Below, one piece after another: positions 1 through 11,791 of a stretch of DNA of 64,000 nucleotides. The DNA lies in NCBI GenBank assembly GCA_026874595.1, contig CM049309.1, positions 56,698,426 through 56,762,425 of the forward strand. Direction: 5' to 3'. Positions within the stretch are counted from its first letter, which is position 1; each line of letters starts with the position of its first letter. A program made the position numbers and the translations under genes. The notes under the pieces were generated by a model. It had not been told where the DNA came from, did not search any database, and saw only the letters and a program-made list of their open reading frames with translations. The stretch comes from Sipunculus nudus (taxonomy: Eukaryota > Annelida > Sipuncula > Golfingiida > Sipunculidae).

Positions 1-3000
1 AGAATGATGAGCGGCTGAAGAAACTCAAATCACTAGGTGAGCATGTCATTTTGATGATATTATCATTAGTGCCGTACACGGCATGATCCCTCACACAAAA
101 AATCAACAAAAGGAAGCCCCTCTTGAGAAACTCTAGTACCCATTTATACTTACTATCAATACCTTTTCAGCTGGAAAAGACGGGTCTTCCAATAAATTTG
201 GGCAAGGATCTGACTTGGTTTGGATTCCTGCCCCTATCATGTATTAATGGGAATGATAATCTCTGCCGATCAGTTTGATTTAGACTGGTCACATAACCTC
301 CCCAGCCAAATGCAGGTAGCATTTCCCAGAACCCCCCCCCCCCCCCTTTGTTAAGTCCTATGGAAGTCATATCTGGGGCACTGAGTATTATTAAAAAAAT
401 TTCTTATACATAATTCACCTGTTGTGTAGATAAGTAAAGCTGATAAAACCTCTTGTGTTTTATTATTTTGTTTATCTTTCATTTTCTTATCAATAATTCA
501 CCTGTTGTGTAGATATGTAAAGCTGATAAAACCTCCATGTGTTTTATTATTTTGTTTATCTTTCATTTTCTTATTCATAATTCACCTGTTGCGTAGATAT
601 GTAAAGCTGATAAAACCTCCATGTGTTTTATTATTTTGTTTATCTTTCATTTTCTTATCAATAATTCACCTGTTGCGTAGATATGTAAAGCTGATAAAAC
701 CTCTGTGTTTTATTATTTTGTTTATCTTTCATTTTCTTATCAATAATTCACCTGTTGTGTAGATATGTAAAGCTGATAAAACCTCCATGTGTTTTATTAT
801 TTTGTTTATCTTTCATTTTCTTATTCATAATTCACCTGTTGTGTAGATATGTAAAGCTGATAAAACCTCCATGTGTTTTATTATTTTGTTTATCTTTCAT
901 TTTCTTATTCATAATTCACCTGTTGTGTAGATATGTAAAGCTGATAAAACCTCCATGTGTTTTATTATTTTGTTTATCTTTCATTTTCTTATTCATAATT
1001 CACCTGTTGTGTAGATATGTAAAGCTGATAAAACCTCCATGTGTTTTATTATTTTGTTTATCTTTCATTTTCTTATTCATAATTCACCTGTTGTGTAGAT
1101 ATGTAAAGTTGATGAAACATCTGTTTTATTATTTTGTTTATCTTTTATTTTCTTATTCATAATTCACCTGTTGCGTAGATATGTAAAGTTGATAAAACAT
1201 CTGTTTTATTATTTTGTTTATCTTTTATTTTCTTATTCATAATTCACCTGTTGCGTAGATATGTAAAGTTGATAAAACATCTGTGTTTTATTATTTTGTT
1301 TATCTTTCATTTTCTTATTCATAATTCACCTGTTGTGTAGATATGTAAAGCTGATAAAACCTCCATGTGTTTAATTATTTTGTTTATCTTTCATTTTCTT
1401 ATTCATAATTCACCTATTGCGTAGATATGTAAAGTTGATAAAACATCTGTTTTATTATTTTGTTTATCTTTTATTTTCTTATTCATAATTCACCTGTTGC
1501 GTAGATATGTAAAGTTGATAAAACATCTGTGTTTTATTATTTTGTTTATCTTTTATATTCTTATTCATAATTCACCTGTTGCGTAGATATGTAAAGTTGA
1601 TAAAACATGTGTTTTATTATTTTGTTTATCTTTCATTTTCTTATTCATAATTCACCTGTTGTGTAGATATGTAAAGCTGATAAAACCTCCATGTGTTTTA
1701 TTATTTTGTTTATCTTTCATTTTCTTATTCATAATTCACCTGTTGTGTAGATATGTAAAGCTGATAAAACCTCCATGTGTTTTATTATTTTGTTTAACTT
1801 TCATTTTCTTATTCATAATTCACCTGTTGTGTAGATATGTAAAGCTGATAAAACCTCCATGTGTTTTATTATTTTGTTTATCTTTCATTTTCTTATTCAT
1901 AATTCACCTGTTGTGTAGATATGTAAAGCTGATAAAACCTCCATGTGTTTTATTATTTTGTTTATCTTTCATTTTCTTATTCATAATTCACCTGTTGCGT
2001 AGATATGTAAAGTTGATGAAACATCTGTTTTATTATTTTGTTTATCTTTTATTTTCTTATTCATAATTCACCTGTTGCGTAGATATGTAAAGTTGATAAA
2101 ACATCTGTTTTATTATTTTGTTTATCTTTTATTTTCTTATTCATAATTCACCTGTTGCGTAGATATGTAAAGTTGATAAAACATCTGTGTTTTATTATTT
2201 TGTTTATCTTTCATTTTCTTATTCATAATTCACCTGTTGTGTAGATATGTAAAGCTGATAAAACCTCCATGTGTTTTATTATTTTGTTTATCTTTCATTT
2301 TCTTATTCATAATTCACCTGTTGCGTAGATATGTAAAGTTGATAAAACATCTGTTTTATTATTTTGTTTATCTTTTATTTTCTTATTCATAATTCACCTG
2401 TTGCGTAGATATGTAAAGTTGATAAAACATCTGTGTTTTATTATTTTGTTTATCTTTTATTTTCTTATTCATAATTCACCTGTTGCGTAGATATGTAAAG
2501 TTGATAAAACATCTGTGTTTTATTATTTTGTTTATCTTTCATTATCTTATTCATAATTCACCGGTTGTGTAGATATGTAAAGCTGATAAAACCTCCATGT
2601 GTTTTATTTTTTTGTTTATCTTTCATTTTCTTATTCATAATTCACCTGTTGCGTAGATATGTAAAGCTGATAAAACCTCCATGTGTTTTATTATTTTGTT
2701 TATCTTTCATTTTCTTATCAATAATTCACCTGTTGCGTAGATATGTAAAGCTGATTAAACCTCTGTGTTTTATTATTTTGTTTATCTTTCATTTTCTTAT
2801 CAATAATTCACCTGTTGTGTAGATATGTAAAGCTGATAAAACCTCCATGTGTTTTATTATTTTGTTTATCTTTCATTTTCTTATTCATAATTCACCTGTT
2901 GCGTAGATATGTAAAGTTGATAAAACATCTGTGTTTTATTATTTTGTTTATCTTTTATTTTCAGGTGATGATATTTCTACAGGAGATCCTGATGATATTC

Positions 3001-3389
3001 TTGACAACTTTATGGCAAAACAAAGGCACAACAGGTCAGTAGCTCATAAAGTCAGGTCTCAGTTTCATGATTTTATTAAACGGAAACATTAAATGAATCT
3101 TGATATACCGTATGTCAGAAAATATGCATCCATTGGTAATGGTTGACTTTAAACGCTACAGTAAAATCTCCAGAAAAAATATTTAAAAAATTAAGAGTTT
3201 GTGAATATGTTCAGAAATGTATTCAAAATGATAAAGGAAAATAATATTCATTTAATTAATACTGAATGACTAAAATGCAGCATAATCAGCACTTCAGCTG
3301 ATCAGCAACTAAGTTGGAAATGGTTTATTTTCAGACCCCCCTCAGGTCAGACCCTGGCTGATGACTCTTGGCTTCACCCAGGACGATGA
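1..3389 (+). CDS. 3' end of an unrecognised gene (three terminal coding exons)
   Basis: Three exons join with consistent phase: 1-36 (open at the window edge), 2965-3034 and 3335-3389. Donors are gtgagc at 37 and gtcagt at 3035; both acceptors follow a T-rich tract ending ttttcag. The joined tail is about 52 residues. It begins charged and helix-like (NDERLKKLKSL), continues with an acidic stretch (GDDISTGDPDDILDNF) and ends LADDSWLHPGR before a TGA at 3387-3389. I do not recognise the family; most of the protein lies to the left of the window. The first intron (37-2964) is filled by a satellite-like array. Exon-level confidence is moderate: the phases fit twice and the splice sites are good, but the last exon is short and I see no homology to support it. 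Confidence 0.55.
331..348. repeat. Poly-C run
   Basis: An uninterrupted C tract of about 17 bases next to the start of the intronic array. Similar mononucleotide G or C runs occur near 3987, 33020, 35785, 46820, 51065, 55682 and 63208. Their exact length is uncertain in any assembly. Confidence 0.85.
412..2960. repeat. Intronic tandem array of 80-84 bp units with a 904 bp higher-order repeat
   Basis: About 31 head-to-tail units are present. Each starts near ttcacctgttg(t/c)gtagatatg and ends near ttttcttattcataa. The commonest type is 84 bp, with cctccatgtg in the middle. Variants of 80 and 82 bp carry catctg or catctgtg and a C-to-T change in aagctgat/aagttgat. The order of variants is itself repeated: block 755-1658 is repeated at 1659-2562 (offset 904 bp, about 11 units), and the block at 505-754 recurs at 2565-2814 (offset 2060). 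The array fills the intron between the exons ending at 36 and starting at 2965. Because 84 is a multiple of three, long open frames appear in it, but these are not genes. Confidence 0.95.
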
Positions 3390-4860
3390 ACCATTACGTC
3401 TGTCTATGAGATTAAGCCACAAGCACACATACAGCCACAAACACAGTGTTGTTGTATTCCGTCCCTTGTTATATCCAAATATTAGTCTGTGATAGATTGT
3501 ACAGGACTCTTGTTACATTTTAACTGTTTGTCCCATCTGTGTCTTGGCCATAATAGTATACATATTATATGCACAACTGTCAAGTTATTGCTTTATGATA
3601 ATTCTATGGTTGTGTGATTGTTTTCACTGCAGAGATTTGTTATCATTTTAGTGACATGCATGTGTTATTTTAGCGAAGTTCTGTTCTGTATGTACAATAT
3701 CCGCAGTTAGTCCCCCTTGTGTTAATTTCCTATGACAAACAAGATTAGTGGGCATTTAATTGTAAATATAGTAATTTTTATTTTTAGGCAGGTGACAGAT
3801 AGATACAGATGTTGGCGTTTGTGATATTTCATTACATCGGTGCTTTTTAATTAATTGTTCTGAAGATTTCTTGTAAACCACAGGTTTTGATGCGAGGAGA
3901 TGCTAATAATTTCTATTTAAGGTCAGTCAGTAAATTTAGATATACCCTACATGATATCAAAATAGCTTGATACTATATCAATATTGGGGGGGGGGGGGGT
4001 ATGGGGTGTAAAATGATCCAGTTGTAACTTGGGGTAACTTCATGTTATTAAATGAAAAATAGCATGCTAGATAAACAGACAAAATTGCACTACTAGCATT
4101 GTTCTGTGTGATGCAGGTGGTGATGATCAAGGGTTTGTGTCCTAATAACACCCATCCTTATCATATACTTACCCCTTTGGCTCAGTTATTAACCACCATT
4201 GTGAAACCACCCCAGATTGAATTGCTCATGCACGGCAGATATAATAGATAATATTCTGGCAACTATAATGGCCTGCTGAAGAAGTTGCTTCCCAACAACT
4301 TAAAATAAGTGACAATAACAAGCAGTTACAATGCAGCCAAAGTTTAAGACAACCAAGACAGATATTTTGTTACTGTATTATTATAGAAATCTGATCTTTA
4401 TTAACAGACATTCAGTTACAGTGTATTGCATTACGTACTGAAACATCATAGTTTTGTATCTATTCTAATCACAGGTTTATCAAAGTTTTGCTGAGGACAG
4501 CTGCTTCAACAGTCACAGGTGTGTCACCTTGGTCCGCCTTCATATTTAATTCATTTTGTAGATGTAGTTGAAAACACTGTGATAAAAAGTATGTGTGTAC
4601 AGAATAATTAAATATATATTTGTAACAGTTTTCAGGGTCCAGGTGTAAAAGTGTCCATGTAACTGATGGATGCATGAATGTTAAACATATTTTTTCAGCT
4701 TTTCTCACCAGGAAAAGCTGTGTTTTGCTATTTTAATATTCCTATATTGTAGAAAGACTATTTCCTGGTGTCAATCATTGTTGGACATATTTGTTTTACA
4801 TGAAATTAATATTTATAATAGAATATTTTGTCTTTTAACCTGCCACAATATGACTGATAT
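3390..4860 (+). other. Presumed 3' UTR and intergenic DNA
   Basis: A/T-rich sequence after the TGA at 3387. It contains a poly-G run near 3987-4001. I find no convincing AATAAA close to the stop codon, so the transcript end is not located; the nearest clear AATAAA is at about 6473. I see no coding exon here. Confidence 0.4.
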
Positions 4861-4867
4861 CATATAT

Positions 4868-5290
4868 CTGGCACCTTGTAAATGGTACAGAACACCGGGC
4901 ACATTGTGACTGGCACAGAACATCAGGCACACTGTGACTGGCACTGAACTTCTGACACACTTTGAATGGCACAGAACACCTGGCACACTGTGACTGGTAC
5001 AGAACACCTGACGCACTGTGACTGGTACAGAACACCTGGCATATTCTGACTGGCACTGAACACCTGGCACAATGACTGGCACAGAACACTTGGCACACTT
5101 AGACTGGTACATAACACCTGGCACAGTGAATGGCACACTGTAACTGGTACAGAACACCTCGCACACATATTATCAGGTACAGAGTAACTGGCACATTGTG
5201 ACAGAAAATCTTGCATACTGACGGGTACAGAAAACACTGAACACTGTGACAGAAAACCTGACACACTGTGACTGGTCCAGAACACCCGAA
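4868..5290. repeat. 28 bp minisatellite
   Basis: About 15 imperfect units of roughly 28 bp follow the pattern tgtgactggcacagaacacc with a cac-rich tail (for example at 4905, 4933 and 4961). The units degrade toward 5290, where some lose bases. Minus-strand reading frames rich in C, V, P and Q here are by-products of the repeat and not genes. Confidence 0.9.
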
Positions 5291-5299
5291 GTAACTGAC

Positions 5300-6580
5300 A
5301 GTGTTATTATTAAGACTTGTGACTGTTCTCACTGGTGCTATGATACATTCAGTATGGGAGTTGTTAGGGAACTGAAAATCACACCACTAAATCTTGAATA
5401 TATAGCGTCTTCCACCACAGTTAGTTACAACTGTTCAGTGTAAGCAGCACCTCATCTGGTTAATCAAATACATGTATCAGATTTAAACTTCAACTGGAGG
5501 TTAATCTGCAGAATTGTTATCATCTCTTTCTCTCATTTTTTAGCTACATTATTTGTATATTAGAAGATCACCCACCAGTCCTAAGTTTTCCAGAGTTAAT
5601 TATTACCTCCCATTATAAAGATTTTTCCTCCCCAAAAATTCCAATATGTTGTTCCATAATCTACATACTTCACAGATACTTAACTCACTTACTCTCTCTT
5701 GGATTTTGAGTACATGTTACCAATGTTGGTATATTCAAGAAAAACCAGAATCTGTGCAGTTAAGTAGTTGTGGAACCTGTTATTGTAATTCCAAGGACAG
5801 CAGTGATTTTTTTTGAAGGTTAACAAAATTTAAACATGAATTCTTGCACATGGCATCAGTTCCTTACCAACCCTCCCACTGAATGTACAATGCCCTGAGC
5901 TCAAATTATGTGTCCCTTAACTGTAATGGCAGCATGGTTTTCCTGAATTCTCACATTGTAAGGTATTTCATGTTTTGTGATTAACTGTAGTGGCGGTATT
6001 TGTAAAAGTATAATTGTAAATACATTCATGCATATTATTCTTTCATAAATGAATGTGGTTTATAGCTGCATATTTAATAATAATGGTGTATGCTAATGTC
6101 ATAACTGTAAATATAGGGTTAATTTTGGGACCACTTTTGTATTTATATAGTAGCTCATGCATATTCATTTACCTATATTTTTGATGGGCCAGTCCAATGG
6201 TTTTGTCAAATATACATTTACCGAGCATCTTGTACACAGATGTGCTGGTAGTAAATTTAAAAGCATGTTTGTGGGACCAACTCTATATTTAATCCCTATG
6301 TTTGCTGAAAAGTAATTGTATGTTATGTGCCAGTATTCTGGTCAAAACGTGTCATCATTCTTCATTGAGAATGAGGGCGACTAAACCAAAGTCCAACAAG
6401 AAACCTAACTGTTGTAGTGGATAGTTTGTAATCCGGCCATGCATTTAAACAGTGTGAGACTTGCATCATCTGGAATAAATACTATACCAATACTAGAATG
6501 GCTTTGTTGTTGCAAAAACAGATATGCCCCCCACCCCTGTGGGCCATCCCAAAACATAGGGGTAAAAATATGCACAATCT
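5300..6580. other. Intergenic DNA without recognised features
   Basis: A/T-rich. No exon, RNA gene or strong repeat was seen apart from a possible poly(A) signal AATAAA near 6473. Two short related stretches (taactgtaatggc at about 5919 and taactgtagtggc at about 5983) hint at a small decayed duplication. Confidence 0.4.
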
Positions 6581-8070
6581 CAAAACAATGATTCTATATA
6601 TCAGCAGAATTGACCTTCAGGATCAAGGTCAAGGTCACCAGTTTTCTAACTCCAACGAGATTTTGGCAGAAAGAACTGGTGTGTCAAATTTGAATACAAG
6701 GCCTACAGGCCTAATGCGAACCTGTGCAATGAGATTACACCAGGTATAATGCTTCAATGCTGGACCATTACTTTTCAAGAACATGTGTAACATGTATATG
6801 AACAATGCAAGTACTAAACACTTAGAACAAGAACACCAATTTTGTGTATAATTAAGAGATATGTGAGATCTATACACATGCAAAATTTCAGGGGGATATG
6901 TCAAACCAGTCCTGAGATATAAGCCTGAATGTCTGCAGTGCATACATTAATGTAGGTGGCGCCATCTGCCACAAAATCCAGAAAGCTATCCAAGATGTAT
7001 AAACATGCAAAATTTTAGGCAGATAGGTCAAACCACTGCCGAGATATGAGTGATTTTATCCCATGGCAAACAAACAGACAGATGCTGTGCAAAAATGATT
7101 GCAGGTGGCGTCACCAGTTTGCGTATGATAAGAGCTATGTGAGATCTATTCACATGCAAAATTTTGGCCAAACTGGTCAAATGGTTCCCAAGATATGAGC
7201 TTTGATGTCTGCAGCTTAAACGTGAATGTAGGTGGCGCCACCTGTCATAAAATCAAGAAAGCTGTTCAGGATGTATACACATGCAAAATTTCAGGTGGAT
7301 AAGTCCAATCAATGCACAGATGTGAGTGTTTTTATCCCAAGGCAGATGAACAGATGGATGCTGTGTAAAAATGGTTGCAGGTGGCGCCACCATTTTTAGT
7401 GTATGTTATGAAGCTTTCCAAGGGGTACATTTGTGCAAAATCTTTAGCCTTATTGGTCTAACGGTTCCCCAGATATGTGGGTTCATGTGTGGAAACAGAC
7501 GCACAAATGGACGCTTGGCAGAGAGGAAAGGTCAGAGGTCAACCAAAAATGAGGGCGCAGCAGTTCACATTTGACCGATCATAATTCCGAATTTAAAAAA
7601 AAATCTACCCAGTGGTTATGGAGGAGTTCTCCGGAAACCTATGCGGCAATGGCGGCAGCGTCTGCATCCAACTGAAAACACAGTATCCGCAAAACTCTGT
7701 TTTGGCGGATACAATGATTGTAGCTGGCACCACCAGTCTTATATACAACGAAGAGATATATACATATGCCCAATGTCAGACTGAAATGTCAAACCCCACC
7801 TGTGAAATAAGCAGGGACATACACTGTGCAAAAATTATTGTAGGTGGCGCCACCAGTCTTGTACACTATAAAGCTACCCGATATGTATAAACATACTAAA
7901 TTTTAGGCTGATGTATCGAATTCCTCTGTAGAAATAAGCAGGCGCATACACTGCAAAAGTCAATGTAGGTGGCACCACCTGTCTTGTAAATGAGAATACC
8001 ATCAAAGACACATAGACAGGTCAAAATATCAGTCCAATACATCAAACTTCCCCAGAGTTTGATACACTGG
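6580..8070. repeat. Compound dispersed repeat, copy A (GGTGGCGCCACC family)
   Basis: A series of related half-units, each containing a 12 bp palindrome GGTGGCGCCACC or a one-base variant. Exact copies lie at 7231-7242, 7380-7391 and 7843-7854, with variants near 6955, 7103 and 7967. Between palindromes are recurring phrases such as atgcaaaattt(c/t)agg, caaaccactgc(a/c)gagat, and gacgctgtgcaaaaatgg. A hairpin, GTATCCGC...GCGGATAC at 7683-7712, marks an internal boundary. The same phrases recur at 17538-18180 and 21570-22760, so this is a mobile or amplified family. No transposase frame is visible. Confidence 0.8.
7683..7712. repeat. Hairpin at the boundary of repeat copy A
   Basis: gtatccgcaaaac, loop tct, then gttttggcggatac: a near-perfect stem with one bulged C. 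The equivalent hairpin at 22727-22756 has a different stem (ccgcaaagc paired with ttttgccgg), so the fold is kept while the bases differ. Confidence 0.75.
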
Positions 8071-8129
8071 GCTGACAAGGCTTAGGTGAGTGAGGCAGTT
8101 GCCCCCCGAGTGACCTGTGACAAAATGCT

Positions 8130-8240
8130 GCCTCAAGCTACTGCACTGAGTGAACTCTTGACCTGCACCTGGCTAGACTGAGTGAACTTTTGACCTGTAC
8201 CTGGCTGCACTGAGTGAACTCTTGACCTGTTGCATAATCT
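8130..8240. repeat. Short tandem repeat of about 35 bp, three copies
   Basis: Three consecutive copies of ctgagtgaact(c/t)ttgacctg followed by (c/t)acctggct. A fourth degraded copy (actgagtaaacacttgatct) lies near 8350-8385. Confidence 0.8.
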
Positions 8241-9099
8241 GACACAGTTGGCAGTCAGCCAAAGCTTTAAATAGATTCAGGCTGTACTTTGGTGCCAAAT
8301 ATGATGCGGTGAGCATCCTGCTAAAGCTATAAATAGAATGCAGCTACTGCACTGAGTAAACACTTGATCTATACCTGGCTGCACTTCTTCCAATCCTGGC
8401 ACTGTGCCAAAACTATTTATAGAGCTGTCATCATCTTGGCTAATAGCCAACATCAAGGCACTGTCAATCTGCCAGTGGTAAACCAAGTGCTGCCATCTGT
8501 ACACAAAAGTGGTTCCTACTTAAAATAACTTGAAATTTATTTTCCCAATACAAAATGCTTTTCAGCTGAATTTTAAAAAACAGAAATCAGGAATATATGT
8601 AAAATTATTACGGATGCATACTGAAGGCCAAATTAAATTACAGATATATATCATTGATGACAAATTCTTGAATTAAGTTGAGTAGGGATACCAATAATTT
8701 ATAATCCACGTACAGTTGTCTTTATATAGCCACAGAGAGCTGAATTTCATGATTGTAACATTGCCTGGTATGATGAATAACTTAAATCATAAGTCTTAAT
8801 TTTTTTAAAAGCTTTAAAAAAACTCTCTTGTCAATATTAACCAAATATAACCTGAAATCTAAATGTCTAGTGTCATGATGTAATAGATGCTGATAAACTG
8901 GTGCCAGGCTAGATGTAACAGCATCACACAGCTAACATATATGGTTAATTCAGCCAAAAATCTTTCATGTGGAACCATTAATGACAATTATTATAAGAAT
9001 TATTGTAGGGACTATTCTTGTAAAATATTTCACAAACTGGCTTCAGTGGCATCAGTCGAAAAACGTTTCACAAGTTTATAACTCATATAGGAAGATACA

Positions 9100-9930
9100 G
9101 CAAACTGGCTAAGTTTACCTTCCTGTAACTCAGCCAAAAAGCACTGAACCAAAACCATTTGAACAAACTTGAATTATCAACATCTGAGGATAATTAATGT
9201 GTGAGATTTATGAATTTGGCCCAGTGGTTTTTGAGAAGAAGATCTTTGTAGCCACTGAGCTAAAATAGGCTGTTATGGCATATGACTAAATTCAGCATCC
9301 CATAACTTAGCCAAAAGTCACTGAAAAGAGACCATTTGAACAAACTTCAGAAAGCACTACCCTAGGATCATTTCTGTGCGATATTAAACATTTTGGCCAT
9401 ATGGTTTCAGAGAAGAAGTTTTTCGTAGCCCTCAGTGTGATACAGGCACTAATGACCCCGTACAAAAAAAGCCGATGCAGGTGGCGCCACCAATACCTCA
9501 ATTTCAGATGTGACCAACATTGGCATAAAATTTGGTGATGATAGCTCAAGCCGTTTCTGAGATTTAAATTTTAATATGCTTTTTTGCACAGTTAACAAAG
9601 TTCAACCTCCTGTAACTCGGCTAAAAATCTCCAAACTGGAACCATTCAAACAAACTTGAGAAATATTGTTCCAGGGATCATTTCTGTGAAATATTGGACA
9701 ATTTGGCTGGACAGTTTAGGAGAAGAAGCTTTTTTATCTAAGCAAATCTAAGAAAATGCAGTTAGAAAAAAATAAACAAAATCCGATATAGCTTTTTGGA
9801 TGACTGATTATCTGCAAAAAATTTGGTGATGCTAGCTCGTTCCGTTTTTGAGATAGCTATGGTTAACGTACAGACGACACACGACGCATGACGCCGCACC
9901 ATCGCACAAGCTCACAGGTTCGCTAAAAAA
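9100..9930. repeat. Compound dispersed repeat, second module
   Basis: Three diverged copies of a ~150 bp unit built around cctgtaact(c/a)(a/g)gc(c/t)aaaa, aaaccatttgaacaaactt and a following gagaagaag begin near 9121, 9295 and 9610. One GGTGGCGCCACC lies between them at 9480-9491. The segment ends with a GC-rich tail (gacgacacacgacgcatgacg near 9871) and cacaggttcgctaaaaa. The same module and tail recur at 17860-18180, which shows that the palindrome units and this module travel together. Confidence 0.75.
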
Positions 9931-10129
9931 ATCTTCAGTACCGGTACTTCCCAAGTTATGGGGGTCACAATAATCCTTGAATTGCACAATTTGACCTTGG
10001 AGATGGCTAAGCTCACCAGTACCCATATTTTTCCGAGAACTCAGTGGAAACATCTTGTGTGTCAATTCAGTGATATTATAATCTTGTTGAAGTAGACTTT
10101 TGCAGTTTAATTTTCCAATAAAATTCATC

Positions 10130-11580
10130 TTAATTCATTTCCAATAAAATTCACCCTGCTAAATCTGCCACCCGACTGCTACTTTTCAGTGTCAAAATAA
10201 CTTACAAACATTGTGGAGCCACCAGTTTCATACAGTTGATAAACTTTTTGAAAATAACTTTAAAAAAATATCTTTTTAGGCAAATCATGCACTAGTTAAA
10301 TGAGTATAAGGACATTTGAATATATTTCATTTAAATTATCAAAGTGAAATTTCACAAATGTTACAGACATTTAATAAATTCATGGCTGAGCTAATATGTT
10401 AAACTTTGAATGCTGAAGGGTTAAAGAAGGTACTTTTCCATTTCATGATCCAAATATTTGGTAAGCTCTCTTGAACACCAACAAGAGAGACTTAAAAAAT
10501 TCATGTTTTCACCCCATAGCTCACAGAATGTATGGTCACCCTGATCTATAATATGGTTTACCAGAAGAATTCATCAGGACCTGTCAGAAAGCCAATTCTT
10601 ATTTTGTGTACCTTATTGATGGACAGACAATGGGCCATCACCTTAGTTCAGATTACTCGGCCCTTTCAGCATGTTATTTTGGATAAAGACAACCGGTCCA
10701 ATTACCTTATGAACAGAAACAAAACTGAATCTAGAACAAGAAATTCTTTAATACAATAAAAATTTGTGTACATCAGTGTACATATAACTAGGACATGATA
10801 GTTCTAAATGATAATAAAAACAAATTATGAAATAAGGCACCCCACATCAGGAATTGATTGACAGGAGTTTAAAGACAGCATGCACTCTGAACTTTTTTTC
10901 CAGTTATGACCAGTTCAACACCTTCAGTCCTTGTGATTTGTTCAACACAATTCGTGCTTAATAATCACGGAGCGTTCTGTAAACTATATTCATTCTGGCT
11001 TAACATTACATCGTCTTTTACTGTCATGTGTATGGTAGCAACAAGGTTAGTGAACCAGTGATGACTATTGTATTTCCCTTGGAATCTCAATACCCCCTCT
11101 CTTGCAATATATACATAGAAATTTCTCTTGCACAACATAGTACTGAACTTTAGTGAAAGTAATTTATTGCTGTTAAGATTTTACACTGCTACCACCATGA
11201 CAGTCATTAGAATTCATCCCTAATATAATTCTTATCATTTATTGTTGGTTTATTTTTTCATGCAAAGACCTCACCAGTGCTAGATATGATGCCCCTCTTC
11301 TCCACAAATAAATTTGCATAATTTTTGCTGCCCAACACCGGTGTGAGCACATTTGTCATGCATCTAGTCACCATGGTGATTCCCCAAAGGTATGTTGCTG
11401 GTACAATGCCGACCCTTCACGTGCACAGTTCTTGGCAGTTAAAAGTGATATTTTATGGCACTGTGTGAGTTTTTGTTATCAATATATCACTTCACCCAGA
11501 GAGAGCCCAATGCCCTCCCCTGAAAATTTTACTTTGGTATGTTACCAATGAAAGGCAGACAAAGATAGCACCTGAAAATT
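10130..11580. other. Intergenic DNA between convergent genes
   Basis: No coding exon recognised. The segment lies between the end of the plus-strand gene (3389) and the 3' end of the minus-strand PREB gene (11706). It is A/T-rich with scattered short reading frames only. Confidence 0.4.
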
Positions 11581-11583
11581 ATA

Positions 11584-11589
11584 TTTATT
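11584..11589 (-). terminator. Candidate poly(A) signal of PREB
   Basis: TTTATT on the plus strand is AATAAA on the minus strand, about 117 bases beyond the PREB stop codon. It is the closest canonical signal downstream of the gene. Confidence 0.5.
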
Positions 11590-11705
11590 ATGCGTTAACA
11601 TGACTGGGCTGGGACATCATGGATTTGTCAAGGCTTGACCAGTCTTGCAGCTGTCACCAGTGCTGCTGACAATTGATGAACTCTGTAGCTGAATCTTTCA
11701 GCATC

Positions 11706-11791
11706 TCAGATCCCAAGTGCCGCGATCAACCAGAAGAAGAGGTATATCAGGAGGATGAAGCCAGCAATGGCCCACAGTACACTCATAGTAC
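11706..11791 (-). CDS. PREB: PREB exon 9 (membrane anchor)
   Basis: Encodes the single C-terminal transmembrane helix (WAIAGFILLIYLFFWLIAA) and stop TGA at 11706-11708. Acceptor tttgcag. The membrane anchor with almost no lumenal tail is like vertebrate PREB. Confidence 0.92.

Noticed and set aside
412-2960. CRISPR-like array of regular direct repeats
   Set aside because: Units are contiguous with no unique spacers, the genome is eukaryotic, and no cas genes are present.
505-3042. Several 75-135 codon frames with a repeated hydrophobic 28-residue pattern, looking like a membrane-protein repeat
   Set aside because: The pattern is a direct result of an 84 bp tandem repeat (84 is divisible by 3) in an intron. 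80 and 82 bp variants break the frame, and there is no start context or conserved domain.
4813-5332. Overlapping minus-strand frames rich in Cys, Val, Pro and Ser
   Set aside because: They are translations of the 28 bp minisatellite in different frames; no single frame is favoured.
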